Source: CAVVAL01 sp963742725 (lineage in GTDB: Bacteria; Actinomycetota; Actinomycetes; Mycobacteriales; Cryptosporangiaceae). Taken from it: DNA of 64,000 nucleotides. The translations under genes were made by a program, and so were the position numbers. The stretch is from positions 806,001 through 870,000 of the forward strand of contig CAVUMX010000001.1 of NCBI GenBank assembly GCA_963742725.1, given 5' to 3'. Under the pieces are notes generated by a model. It had not been told where the DNA came from. It did not search any database and worked only from the letters and a program-made list of their open reading frames with translations. Shown in pieces: positions 35,267 to 43,408 of the stretch (its first letter is position 1; the number at the start of each line of letters is the position of its first letter).

Positions 35267-36501
35267 GCGGCCGTCACCACCAGCACGGCGTTCTGGCCGC
35301 CGAAGCCGAACGACTCGCTGACCGCCGTCCGCACCTGCTGCGCCCGGGCGTACGTGGTCACGACGTCGACCTCGACCTCCGGGTCCAGCTTCTCGGTGTT
35401 GGCGGTCGGCGGGACCAGGCCGTCCTCGACGGACAGCGCGGTGTAGACCGCCTCGATCGCCCCCGCGGCGCCGAGCGCGTGGCCGGTGACGCCCTTGGTC
35501 GACGTGACCGAGGGTCGGTCGCCGAAGACCCGGTGCAGCATCCGTGCCTCGACGACGTCGTTCATCGGGGTGGACGTGCCGTGCGCGTTGACGTGGTCGA
35601 CCTCGTCCGGTGCGCGGCGCGCGTCGGCGAGCGCGGTCCGGACGGCCTGTTCGGCGCCGCGTCCCTGCGGGTCGGGGGCGGTGGCGTGGTGCGCGTCGGC
35701 CGAGGCGCCGTACCCGCTGACGCTGGCGTGGATCCGCGCTCCCCTGGCCCGCGCGTCGGCGAGCCGTTCGAGCACGAGGATCCCGGCACCTTCGGCGGCG
35801 ACGAACCCGTCACGCGACGCGTCGAACGGGCGGGATGCCGTGAGCGCGTCGTCCACGCGGCCGGACAGCGCGCCGGCCTGGCTGAAGCCCGCGACGATCG
35901 ACGGGATCAGGCACGCCTCGGACCCGCCGGTGATGACGATGTCGCACTGGCCGCTGCGGAGCAGGTCCCGTGCCGTGCCGATCGCTGTCGCCCCCGACGC
36001 GCAAGCGGTCGACGTGACCAGGTTCGGGCCGCGGGCGCCGCACTCCATCGCCACGTACCCGGCGATCATGTTGATCGCGAGCATCGGGATGAGCATCGAC
36101 GACACCTGCTGCGGACCGTTCTCCAGTAACGTCCGGTGCTGCCGTTCCCAGGTCTCGGCGCCGCCGATGCCGCTGCCGAGGACGACACCGACCCGGGCAC
36201 CGTCCCAGGTGGCGGTGTCGAGCCCGGAGTCGGCCAGGGCCTCCTTCGCCGCGACGAGGGCGAGCTGCGCGCAGCGGTCGAGCCGCCACGCCTTCCGCTT
36301 GCCCAGCAGGGCGACCGGGTCGAAGCCCGGGACCCGGCAGGAGATGTCGACCGGAAGGCCGCCCAGGTGCGGATCCCGCGACGCGACCGGCTTACCCGCG
36401 CACACCCGTGCCCAGTTCTCGGCGACGCCGATCCCCGCCGGGGTGACCAGTCCGAGCCCGGTGATCGCGGCGTGGAAGGGGGTGGCCGCGCCAGGCGACA
36501 T
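35263..36501 (-). CDS. Beta-ketoacyl-ACP synthase II (FabF-like)
   Basis: 412 residues. The catalytic triad is intact: Cys167 (TACASG), His307 (NAHGTSTP) and His341 (VTGHALGAAGA). This is a chain-elongating condensing enzyme of the fatty-acid or type II polyketide kind. No chain-length factor partner is present, so it is fatty-acid-synthase-like rather than an aromatic type II pair. With the dedicated ACP directly upstream (one-base overlap) and KAS III nearby, it may extend or prime the chain before or after the type I synthase acts. Confidence 0.93.
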   Translation of the reverse strand: MSPGAATPFHAAITGLGLVTPAGIGVAENWARVCAGKPVASRDPHLGGLPVDISCRVPGFDPVALLGKRKAWRLDRCAQLALVAAKEALADSGLDTATWDGARVGVVLGSGIGGAETWERQHRTLLENGPQQVSSMLIPMLAINMIAGYVAMECGARGPNLVTSTACASGATAIGTARDLLRSGQCDIVITGGSEACLIPSIVAGFSQAGALSGRVDDALTASRPFDASRDGFVAAEGAGILVLERLADARARGARIHASVSGYGASADAHHATAPDPQGRGAEQAVRTALADARRAPDEVDHVNAHGTSTPMNDVVEARMLHRVFGDRPSVTSTKGVTGHALGAAGAIEAVYTALSVEDGLVPPTANTEKLDPEVEVDVVTTYARAQQVRTAVSESFGFGGQNAVLVVTAA

Positions 36502-36743
36502 CAGAGTGTCACGCCCTTCTTCTCCAGCAGGTCGGACACTTCGGCGAGCGTGAACTTGGGGCTCACCTCGTCGTCACCGACCTTGACGCCGAACTCCTCC
36601 TGGACGACCAGGCCCAGCTCGACGAGCCACAGCGAGTCCAGCTCCATCTCCTCGAACGTCAGCTCGCGGCTGACCTCGTCCTCGTCTAGTCCGAGCCGGG
36701 TGACCATGAGCTTCTCGATGCGCTCGATGATTGCCTCGTTCAT
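36501..36743 (-). CDS. Acyl carrier protein
   Basis: 80 residues, the standard ACP length, with the phosphopantetheine Ser in MELDSLWLVEL. The protein is strongly acidic, as is typical. Its stop overlaps the KAS II start by one base (TGATG). Together with KAS III and KAS II it forms a small discrete fatty-acid-synthase-like set inside the cluster. Confidence 0.93.
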   Translation of the reverse strand: MNEAIIERIEKLMVTRLGLDEDEVSRELTFEEMELDSLWLVELGLVVQEEFGVKVGDDEVSPKFTLAEVSDLLEKKGVTL

Positions 36744-36785
36744 CAGGTGCCCCTCCGTTTGCTACTTGGTGTCAGGTGTCGAAAA

Positions 36786-37790
36786 TCAGGCGACGGCGAC
36801 GTCGGGCCAGCGCAAGGTGGTCGCGCCCCAGGTGAGGCCGCCGCCGAACGCGGTGATGAGGATCCGGTGGCCGGCCCGCAGCGTGCCGTCGGCCGACGCG
36901 TCGGCCAGCAGCAGCGGGATCGACGCCGCGGCGGTGTTGCCGACGTGCTCGATGTTGCTGACCCGCCGCTCCGGCGGGATGTCGAGCCGGTCGGCGACCG
37001 CGTCGAGGATCCGCCGGTTGGCCTGGTGGCCGAGGAACCGGTCGACGTCGCCGGTGGACCAGCCCGTCCGGTCGAGGACCGTCCGGGCCGACTCCACCAT
37101 CCGGGTCACGGCGTGCCGGTAGACCGGCTTGCCGTCCATGCTGAAGTACCGGTCCCGCTCGGCCACCGGACCGGACCTGACCGGGACCCGCGAACCGCCG
37201 GCCGCGACCATGATCAGCTCGCTCTCCGACCCGTCGCTGCCGAGCGCGAACGTGCCCAGCGCGCCCAGCTCGTCCGGGTCGCCGGCGCGCAGCACGACCG
37301 CACCGGCGCCGTCGCCGAAGATCGCCGTGGTGGTCCGGTCGTTCGGGTCGAGGATCGTGCTGAACGCGTCCGCGCCGATGGCCAGGACCGAGTCGGCGAC
37401 GCCGGCCGCGATCATCCCCGCGCCGGTGGCCAGCAGGTAGAGGAACCCGCTGCACACCGCCGCGACGTCGAACGCCGGCACACCGGTCAGTCCGAGCCGG
37501 TACGCCACGTCGGGTGCGGTGGCGGGGCACGGCCGGTCGGGCGTGGTGGTCGCCAGTATCACCATGTCGACGCTGTCGACCTGCGCCGACTTCATGGCCC
37601 GGCGGCCGGCCTCGACCGCCAGGTCCGAGGTCGCGGTCGTGGCGTCGACCACGTGGCGCTGCGCGATGCCGGTCCGGGACCGGATCCAGTCGTCGCTGGT
37701 GTCCAGCCGGGCGGCGATGTCGTTGTTGGTGACGACGTCCGGCGGCAGCCACGACCCGATTCCGGCGACCACCGCCGCCCGCCCTGTCAT
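36786..37790 (-). CDS. Beta-ketoacyl-ACP synthase III (FabH-like)
   Basis: 334 residues. The FabH triad is visible: Cys113 (AAVCSGF), His255 (GHQANRRI) and Asn285 (GNTAAAS). It condenses a starter acyl-CoA with malonyl-ACP, so it would prime the dedicated ACP. The start overlaps the desaturase stop by four bases (ATGA). A specialised starter unit is implied, because the housekeeping FabH is normally encoded in the fab operon. Confidence 0.93.
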   Translation of the reverse strand: MTGRAAVVAGIGSWLPPDVVTNNDIAARLDTSDDWIRSRTGIAQRHVVDATTATSDLAVEAGRRAMKSAQVDSVDMVILATTTPDRPCPATAPDVAYRLGLTGVPAFDVAAVCSGFLYLLATGAGMIAAGVADSVLAIGADAFSTILDPNDRTTTAIFGDGAGAVVLRAGDPDELGALGTFALGSDGSESELIMVAAGGSRVPVRSGPVAERDRYFSMDGKPVYRHAVTRMVESARTVLDRTGWSTGDVDRFLGHQANRRILDAVADRLDIPPERRVSNIEHVGNTAAASIPLLLADASADGTLRAGHRILITAFGGGLTWGATTLRWPDVAVA

Positions 37791-38893
37791 GTGCTCGACG
37801 TGGCGAGTTCGTTGCGCCGCACCTCGGCGCTGACCTCGCCCAGGTACTCGGAGACCCGCCGGTAGGAGGCGATGACGCCGGTCTCCGCGTAGCTCAGGCC
37901 GCGCTCGTCGCAGTACTCCTTGACGATCGGCTGGGCCTTGCGGAGGTTGTTGCGCGGCATCGTCGGGAACAGGTGGTGCTCGATCTGGTAGTTCAGCCCG
38001 CCGTAGAGGAAGTCCACGAGCAGGTTCGACTTCAGGTTCCGCGAGGTCAGCACCTGGCGCTCCAGCCAGCTGTACTCCTCGGCGCCGCCACGGACCGGCA
38101 GGCCCTTGTGGTTGGTCGCGAAGATCATGCCCATGTACAGGCCGAACAGCATCTGGTGGACCAGGATGAACACGATGGCCTTGGCCGGCGGCAGCACCCA
38201 GAACACGGTGGTCGTGTAGCCGACGATGTGGACGAGCAGCAGGCCGATGTCCAGGGCCTTGTAGCGCTTGATCATGCCCTTCGCGACGGCGATGAAGCCG
38301 GCGAGGTGCAGGCGCATCCCCTCCGACAGGATCAGCACGAAGAACAGCCACGACTGGTGCCGGATCACGAACGTGTTGAACCCGCTGGTCCGCTGCGCCC
38401 GCTGGGACGCCGAGAAGATCACCTGGCGCCGGGTGATGTCCGGGTCCTTCTCCAGGTGGTTCGGGTTGCTGTGGTGCCGGTTGTGGTGGATGACCCACCA
38501 GCCGAAGCTCGACCCGACCAGCAGGTTGCCGTGGAAGTAGCCGAGGATGTCGCTCGGCCGCCGGGTGCGGAAGATCTGCCGGTGGCCGGCGTCGTGCGCG
38601 ATCAGACCGCACTGGGTGCAGGCGAACGCGAACGCCATGGCGACGACGATCTGCCACCACGAGTCGCCGAGCACGAAGAACGCCACGATCGGCGCCGCGA
38701 GCATGACGGCGTTGAGCAGGATCTTCCAGGTGTAGTAGATCGGCTGGGGCGCCAGGAGGTTCCGGTCGTTCATGCGGCGCACCAGCTCGTCGAACTTCGC
38801 GTCCGTGGTGGACCCGCCGCCGGCATTGTCCAGCGCCAACTCCGGTGGCGCCGTCTCCGTGCTCACGGCCTGGGCCGTGGATTCAGTGGTCAC
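37787..38893 (-). CDS. Membrane fatty acyl desaturase
   Basis: 368 residues. Three histidine boxes bind the diiron centre: HDAGH (100-104), HNRHH (137-141) and QIEHH near 310. Hydrophobic membrane segments lie at about 58-95 and 205-255. The third box beginning with Gln is typical of front-end and related acyl-lipid/acyl-CoA desaturases. It would introduce a double bond in the cluster's acyl chain. Some aliphatic azoxy products carry an alkene near the nitrogen, which could be its work. The GTG start has CGGAG upstream. Confidence 0.92.
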   Translation of the reverse strand: MTTESTAQAVSTETAPPELALDNAGGGSTTDAKFDELVRRMNDRNLLAPQPIYYTWKILLNAVMLAAPIVAFFVLGDSWWQIVVAMAFAFACTQCGLIAHDAGHRQIFRTRRPSDILGYFHGNLLVGSSFGWWVIHHNRHHSNPNHLEKDPDITRRQVIFSASQRAQRTSGFNTFVIRHQSWLFFVLILSEGMRLHLAGFIAVAKGMIKRYKALDIGLLLVHIVGYTTTVFWVLPPAKAIVFILVHQMLFGLYMGMIFATNHKGLPVRGGAEEYSWLERQVLTSRNLKSNLLVDFLYGGLNYQIEHHLFPTMPRNNLRKAQPIVKEYCDERGLSYAETGVIASYRRVSEYLGEVSAEVRRNELATSST

Positions 38894-38954
38894 TGTGGCT
38901 CCGTTGTGTCGTGGCTGCTGGGTTGGGTGTCCGGCGCGGGGGCGCCAGCGCCCG

Positions 38955-39917
38955 TCAGCCGATGGCTTCTTCCAGGCCCATGTAGGCCAGGCGGGACTCC
39001 TGCATCCGCTGCGACCACTCCTGGGCGGTCATCAGGCGCTCTTCCGGCGTGGTGTCGAGCAGCCGGCGCCCCGGCCAGATCTCGTAGTCGCCCGCGACGT
39101 CGGCGTGCTGGAGCATGCCCTCCTGGAACAGGGCCTCCCGCCGCATCGACACCTCGATCGTCGGCAGCTCGGTCCACAGCTTGCGGCCGCGCGTGATCAG
39201 GTCGAGGATCCGGTCCTTCTCCTCGGGGTGCTCGCGGAGGTAGTCGCGGGCGATCGCGCTGCCGACGGTGAGGTGGCGGATCTCGTCGATCGCGGCGCCC
39301 CGCTCGATGTCGGCGGCGGCCGGGTCGAACGGGCGCCACTTGCGCTCGCTCAGCTCGGCGACCGGCGCGAGCACGCCCTCGACGAGGATCGTCAGCACGA
39401 CGACGCCGCCGATGAAGTCGCGGTCCTCGCGCAGGGACTGGAGACCGAGGTTCTCCAGCGGGACGAGGATGCGGTCGCTGTCGGCCGTCGCGATCTCGGC
39501 GACGGTCGCGTGCAGGTCCTTCTCCGCCACGCCCAGGTCGAGCAGGTGGCCGCGGAACACCATCGCGTGCCGCGCCTCGTCGAGGAGCTGGGTCGAGTAG
39601 AACTCCAGCGTGTCGACGTCCGGCGCCATGGCGACCAGGTAGCCGATCGCGCGGGTCGCCTTGTCCTCGGCGATCGAGCGGAACGCCAGCTCCTGGGTGA
39701 GCGCCTCGCGGAGCGGGCCGGGCTCGCGCATGAAGTCGGGCGTGACGACGTCCGGCGCGTGGCCTGCGACGTGGCCGCGCAGGGTGCCCTCCGGTACCGA
39801 CTTCAGCCAGTACCGCAGGTTGCAGACCGCCGGCGTCAGGTCCAGCTCCATCGCGCCGTCGACCAGCGACGGTGCGGTGTCCCAGCCGGCCTCGGCGGCG
39901 ATAGCGGTGTCGGTCAT
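38955..39917 (-). CDS. Ferritin-like diiron oxygenase (VlmB-like candidate)
   Basis: 320 residues, with similarity beginning at the ATG at 39917. Helical, with two ExxH motifs (E114-H117 in LLDEARH; E212-H215 in IDEIRH) plus spaced acidic residues (E84, E180), the full six-ligand set of a carboxylate-bridged diiron centre. VlmB of the valanimycin pathway is a non-haem diiron enzyme that oxidises an N-N single bond to azoxy. This protein sits next to a small membrane protein, an amine N-hydroxylase candidate and a DUF2156 protein, the same set of families. Its start overlaps the membrane protein stop (ATGA). An AurF-like N-oxygenase is the alternative. Confidence 0.75.
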   Translation of the reverse strand: MTDTAIAAEAGWDTAPSLVDGAMELDLTPAVCNLRYWLKSVPEGTLRGHVAGHAPDVVTPDFMREPGPLREALTQELAFRSIAEDKATRAIGYLVAMAPDVDTLEFYSTQLLDEARHAMVFRGHLLDLGVAEKDLHATVAEIATADSDRILVPLENLGLQSLREDRDFIGGVVVLTILVEGVLAPVAELSERKWRPFDPAAADIERGAAIDEIRHLTVGSAIARDYLREHPEEKDRILDLITRGRKLWTELPTIEVSMRREALFQEGMLQHADVAGDYEIWPGRRLLDTTPEERLMTAQEWSQRMQESRLAYMGLEEAIG

Positions 39918-40411
39918 CGTGCGTTCTCCCTCTCTCGGGGTACGGATGTCAGGGCGACTGCGGGCGACGGCGTCTCGTCCAGCTCCGCCACCAGGCGCTC
40001 GTACGCCGGGTGGGCCTTGGGCTCGAAGTGCACGGCGAACGGCTTCACGAAGTTGCCGAACAGCGCCCGGTCGCCGAACAGGTGGATGGGCAGGACGAGC
40101 AGCGCCCACTCGGGCCCGATGAACAGCGCCCACAGGCCGGCGACGGCGGCCTGGGTGATCAGGCTGTGCATCACGTTGTAGAGCACGTAGTACACGCGCG
40201 AGATCTCGCCGGTCTTGCTGCGGTGGTACGCGATCGCACCGGGGATGTAGCCGATCAGGTCGATGTAGAGGAACAGTCCGATCGCCGGCAGCCAGCGGAT
40301 GTCGCCCAGGTGCTGGAAGAAGAGGACGGACGAGACGACCAGCGCCACGCCGTACTCGACCCGCATCAGCCGGTACGTGGTCTTCGTCGCGAACAGGTTC
40401 TTGCCGTCCAT
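39914..40411 (-). CDS. Four-helix membrane protein (DUF4260-like; VlmO-like candidate)
   Basis: 165 residues from the ATG at 40411. Four hydrophobic segments lie at about 19-36, 40-60, 73-98 and 100-118. Conserved-looking polar residues lie within or next to the helices (AYHRSK, YNVMHSL, PIHLFGDRALFGN), a pattern I recall from DUF4260-type membrane proteins. The histidines could bind a metal. In valanimycin biosynthesis the membrane protein VlmO forms the N-N bond by rearranging an O-aminoacyl hydroxylamine; the position here, overlapping the diiron oxygenase gene by four bases, suggests a similar role. I have not been able to compare the sequences. Confidence 0.7.
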   Translation of the reverse strand: MDGKNLFATKTTYRLMRVEYGVALVVSSVLFFQHLGDIRWLPAIGLFLYIDLIGYIPGAIAYHRSKTGEISRVYYVLYNVMHSLITQAAVAGLWALFIGPEWALLVLPIHLFGDRALFGNFVKPFAVHFEPKAHPAYERLVAELDETPSPAVALTSVPRERENAR

Positions 40412-40923
40412 CAGAGCGCCCCCGCCGCCGCGAGTTCGACCGGCTCCTCGGGGAGGTCGAGGATCGCGGCCGTCGCCTCGTCGCCGATGACCGTGACGTC
40501 GCCGAACAGCCCGACGAGGACGCGGCCGATCGTCTCCTTGAACGTCCGCTCGGCGATCGGGTCGAGGATGCCGGCGAGGCTCGGGATGCCGAAGTCGAAG
40601 TCCGCCTCGAACAGGACCTCGCTGGAGCCCGCCGCCTCGGTGACGCTCCACCGGCCGGAGAACTCGTCGAAGTCGCCCTCGGTCTGGACGAAGTCGATCG
40701 TCCGCGCCGCGCGGTCGACGGTGTCGACCTCGGACCACCGGAGGATGCCGTTGCGGAAGTAGACCTCCCAGTCGCTGGCGACGTCGCTACCGGGCGCGGC
40801 CGGGTGCACCGTGACGTCGCGGATCACCTTGACGTGTTCCGGATACGACGCGAAGTCGCTGACCTTCTCGAACACCGCATCGGCGTCACGCGCCGTGCGG
40901 ACTCGCAGCTGGACGTTGCGCAT
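40411..40923 (-). CDS. SRPBCC/START-like protein (polyketide cyclase or lipid-binding)
   Basis: 170 residues. Helix-grip fold pattern typical of the COQ10/polyketide-cyclase family (DADAVFEKVSDFASYPEHVKVIRDVTV and DFDEFSGRWSVTE). Members bind hydrophobic molecules; some act as aromatase/cyclases and others as lipid carriers. The neighbouring membrane protein and lipid genes suggest it holds the long-chain intermediate. Stop overlaps the membrane protein start by one base (TGATG), and the aminotransferase ends seven bases upstream. Confidence 0.85.
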   Translation of the reverse strand: MRNVQLRVRTARDADAVFEKVSDFASYPEHVKVIRDVTVHPAAPGSDVASDWEVYFRNGILRWSEVDTVDRAARTIDFVQTEGDFDEFSGRWSVTEAAGSSEVLFEADFDFGIPSLAGILDPIAERTFKETIGRVLVGLFGDVTVIGDEATAAILDLPEEPVELAAAGAL

Positions 40924-40930
40924 GCGGATC

Positions 40931-42208
40931 TCAGCCTTTCGCTGTCACGGGGACACGCCCCGGGGACGCGGAGTAACGGGTGGCCACGCGCCGGCACGCC
41001 CGGTCCGTCGCCTCGAGCAGGAAGTCGACGTCCGCGCCGGTGAGCACCGCGGGCGGCGTGAAGCGCAGGACCAGGTGGGAGTTCAGCGAGTGGTTGGCGA
41101 TCACGCCTGCCTCGACCAGCTCGATCAGCAGGTCGCCGGCCAGGCCTGGCTCGGTGAACTCGACGCCGATGAGCAGGCCGGCGCCGCGGACCTCGCCGAC
41201 GAAGTCACCGAGGTGTTCGGCGACGATGCCGTCGATGCCGGCCAGGATCTGCGTGCCGAGCCGCGCCGCCTTGGCGACGAGGTCGTCCTCCTGGATGGCC
41301 TGGATGGCGCCCCGCGCGGCCGCGGCGGCGAGTGGCGCGCCGGCGAACGTCGACGTGTGCAGGTACGGGTCCTTGTCGAACACGGCGAACGCGGCCTTCG
41401 TCGCGACCACCGCAGACACCGGCACGACACCGCCGGACAGACCCTTGCCGACCAGCAGGATGTCCGGCTGGACACCGTCGCGGTCGGCGCCCCACCAGAA
41501 CCCGAGCCGTCCCATGCCGGTCTGGATCTCGTCGAGGATGAACCACGCGTCGTAGGTGCGGCACAGCGCCGCCACGTCACGCAGGTAGCCGGGGGGCGGG
41601 ACGATCACGCCGGCCTCGCCCTGTACCGGCTCGACGATCACGCAGGCCTTCTCGTCCGAGCTGGCGAGTTCGGCCTCGAGGGCGGCGGCGTCGCCGTACG
41701 GCACGTGGCTGACGCCGGGGAGCAGCGGGCGGAACGGTTCCTGGAAGACGTCCTTGGCGGTGACGCTCAGCGCGCCGAGCGTCTTGCCGTGGAAGCCGTT
41801 CCGCATCGAGATGATCCGCTTGCGCCCCTGGGTGCGGGCCAGCTTGAGCGCCGTCTCCACGGCCTCCGCACCGGACCCGGTGAGGTAGACGCGGTCGAGC
41901 CCTTCCGGGCACACGCCGAGCAGTGCCTCGGCGGCCAGCGCGAGCTGCGGCTCCAGGAACAGCCGGGTGCTGACCGGGTGGCGGTGCAGTTGCCGCTCCA
42001 CCGCCCGGATCACCGTCGGGTGGCCGGCGCCGGTGATGAAGACGCCGTACCCGCCGCAGTTGAGGAAGTCACGGCCGCTCGCCGTGGTGACCCAGGCGCC
42101 GCGGGACTCGACCTCGACGTGCCCGCCGAACAGCTCGCCGAGCGTGGCGCGGCCCTTGCTCACGCACGTCCGGTACAGGTCGATGATGTGCTGTGCGTCG
42201 GTCGTCAT
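40931..42208 (-). CDS. Class III PLP-dependent aminotransferase
   Basis: 425 residues. Fold type I features: GSGAEAVETALKLAR, the Asp of ILDEIQTGMGR, and the Schiff-base Lys in LLVGKGLSGG. The family includes ornithine and 4-aminobutyrate aminotransferases that act on terminal amines or aldehydes. In this cluster it would convert a chain-derived aldehyde into the primary amine needed by an N-hydroxylase. GGGAGG precedes the ATG. Confidence 0.92.
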   Translation of the reverse strand: MTTDAQHIIDLYRTCVSKGRATLGELFGGHVEVESRGAWVTTASGRDFLNCGGYGVFITGAGHPTVIRAVERQLHRHPVSTRLFLEPQLALAAEALLGVCPEGLDRVYLTGSGAEAVETALKLARTQGRKRIISMRNGFHGKTLGALSVTAKDVFQEPFRPLLPGVSHVPYGDAAALEAELASSDEKACVIVEPVQGEAGVIVPPPGYLRDVAALCRTYDAWFILDEIQTGMGRLGFWWGADRDGVQPDILLVGKGLSGGVVPVSAVVATKAAFAVFDKDPYLHTSTFAGAPLAAAAARGAIQAIQEDDLVAKAARLGTQILAGIDGIVAEHLGDFVGEVRGAGLLIGVEFTEPGLAGDLLIELVEAGVIANHSLNSHLVLRFTPPAVLTGADVDFLLEATDRACRRVATRYSASPGRVPVTAKG

Positions 42209-42235
42209 GGCTACCTCCCTTCGTTGGCGTGCCGG

Positions 42236-43375
42236 TCAGCTGAGGACGAGGACGTTCTCGCCGCTGAAGTAGTCGACGAACGCCGCGGCGGCGCTCGACC
42301 GGGACGGCGGGTGGAAGCCCAGGCCGTGGCAGACGGCGGCCAGGTAGGCCACGTCGGACGAGCTGATGAAGGCCATCCCGCCCAGCAGCTCCACCGCGAG
42401 GCGGGCGGCGTCGGCGAGCGCGTCCTGGGTGCCGTAGCGGGCGATCAGGCACTTGGCGAGCGTGTCGTTGTCGGACTCGCCGTCGCGGAGCAGCCGGGCC
42501 ACGCCGTCAAGCAGGCCGGCGGCGATCTCCAGCTTCATGCCCAGCTCGGCCCGCGACGTGATGCTGCCGCGGCCGCTGTCGAAGACGCGCTCGACGAGGC
42601 TGCTGGCCATGCCCAGGTACGACGCGGAGATCAGCAGTTCGAACCAGATGAAGCCGGTGGTCTGGAGCTCGTCCAGCGACCCGCCCTCGCCCATCTCGGC
42701 CCGCATCATGAGCTGCTCGTGCACCAGGACGTCGGTGAGCTGGATCTCGTCGCTCTCGGCGCCGGCCAGTGCCCAGCTCGACCAGAACGGGTGGACGTTG
42801 ATGCCCGGCGTGCTGGACGGGATGAGCATGACCGCCATCTGCGATCCGCCGCCCTCGGTGGGCAGCGCCACGCTGGCCGTGAGCAGGTCCATCGAGCGGG
42901 CGAGGCTGCACGGCTTCTTGGAGCCGTTGACGAGGTAGCCGTCCGGTGCGGGCTTCGCGGTCATCGTCGGGGTGAGGATGCCCTGACCCGGACGGCCCTC
43001 GGCGAACCCGGACGCCACCAGCAGCTTCTGCTCGGCGATGCCCTCCAGCAGCGCCCACTCCATGCCGCTGTTCTTCACGCTGTCGGCCAGCGTGAACAGC
43101 GTCGCCACCGAGAAGTGGTGCATCGTCGTCGCCACCGCCAGCGACGGCGAGTACGAGGCGAGCGCCCGCACGACCTGCACGGCCTGCAGCGGGTCCGCGC
43201 CGGAACCCCCGTATGCCTTGGGAATGACCAGCCCGGGCCCGCCGAGCTGGCGGAACAGCTCCAGCGCCGGACTTCCTGGCACTTCGAGCTGCTCGAGCGG
43301 GATCTCCTGCAGCTGGGCCGAGAGCCCGGGCAGGAAGGCTTCGCAGGTCGAGCGGGCGGTGTCTAGTGAGCGCAT
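42236..43375 (-). CDS. Acyl-CoA-dehydrogenase-like flavoprotein (candidate amine N-hydroxylase)
   Basis: 379 residues with the three-part ACAD fold (helical, beta, helical). The middle region reads GYLVNGSKKPCSLARSMDLLTASV, and the C-terminal helical domain includes ELLGGMAFISSSDVAYL. I do not see the usual catalytic Glu context of short-chain dehydrogenases with certainty. The isobutylamine N-hydroxylase VlmH belongs to this superfamily and depends on a separate flavin reductase, and such a reductase is present in this operon. A true acyl-CoA dehydrogenase desaturating the chain is the alternative. It lies 27 bases before the aminotransferase. Confidence 0.75.
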   Translation of the reverse strand: MRSLDTARSTCEAFLPGLSAQLQEIPLEQLEVPGSPALELFRQLGGPGLVIPKAYGGSGADPLQAVQVVRALASYSPSLAVATTMHHFSVATLFTLADSVKNSGMEWALLEGIAEQKLLVASGFAEGRPGQGILTPTMTAKPAPDGYLVNGSKKPCSLARSMDLLTASVALPTEGGGSQMAVMLIPSSTPGINVHPFWSSWALAGAESDEIQLTDVLVHEQLMMRAEMGEGGSLDELQTTGFIWFELLISASYLGMASSLVERVFDSGRGSITSRAELGMKLEIAAGLLDGVARLLRDGESDNDTLAKCLIARYGTQDALADAARLAVELLGGMAFISSSDVAYLAAVCHGLGFHPPSRSSAAAAFVDYFSGENVLVLS

Positions 43376-43408
43376 GGTTCCCCCGTGAGGAGTGGCGGTG
43401 AGGACTGG

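Noticed and set aside
38955..39917. AurF-type N-oxygenase making a nitro group
   Set aside because: Diiron ligands alone would allow it, but no aromatic amine pathway is present and the adjacent membrane protein and DUF2156 gene fit azoxy formation better.
40411..40923. Aromatase/cyclase of an aromatic type II polyketide
   Set aside because: No KS-alpha/chain-length-factor pair is present, so the SRPBCC protein is left as a lipid-binding or cyclase-like protein of unknown role.
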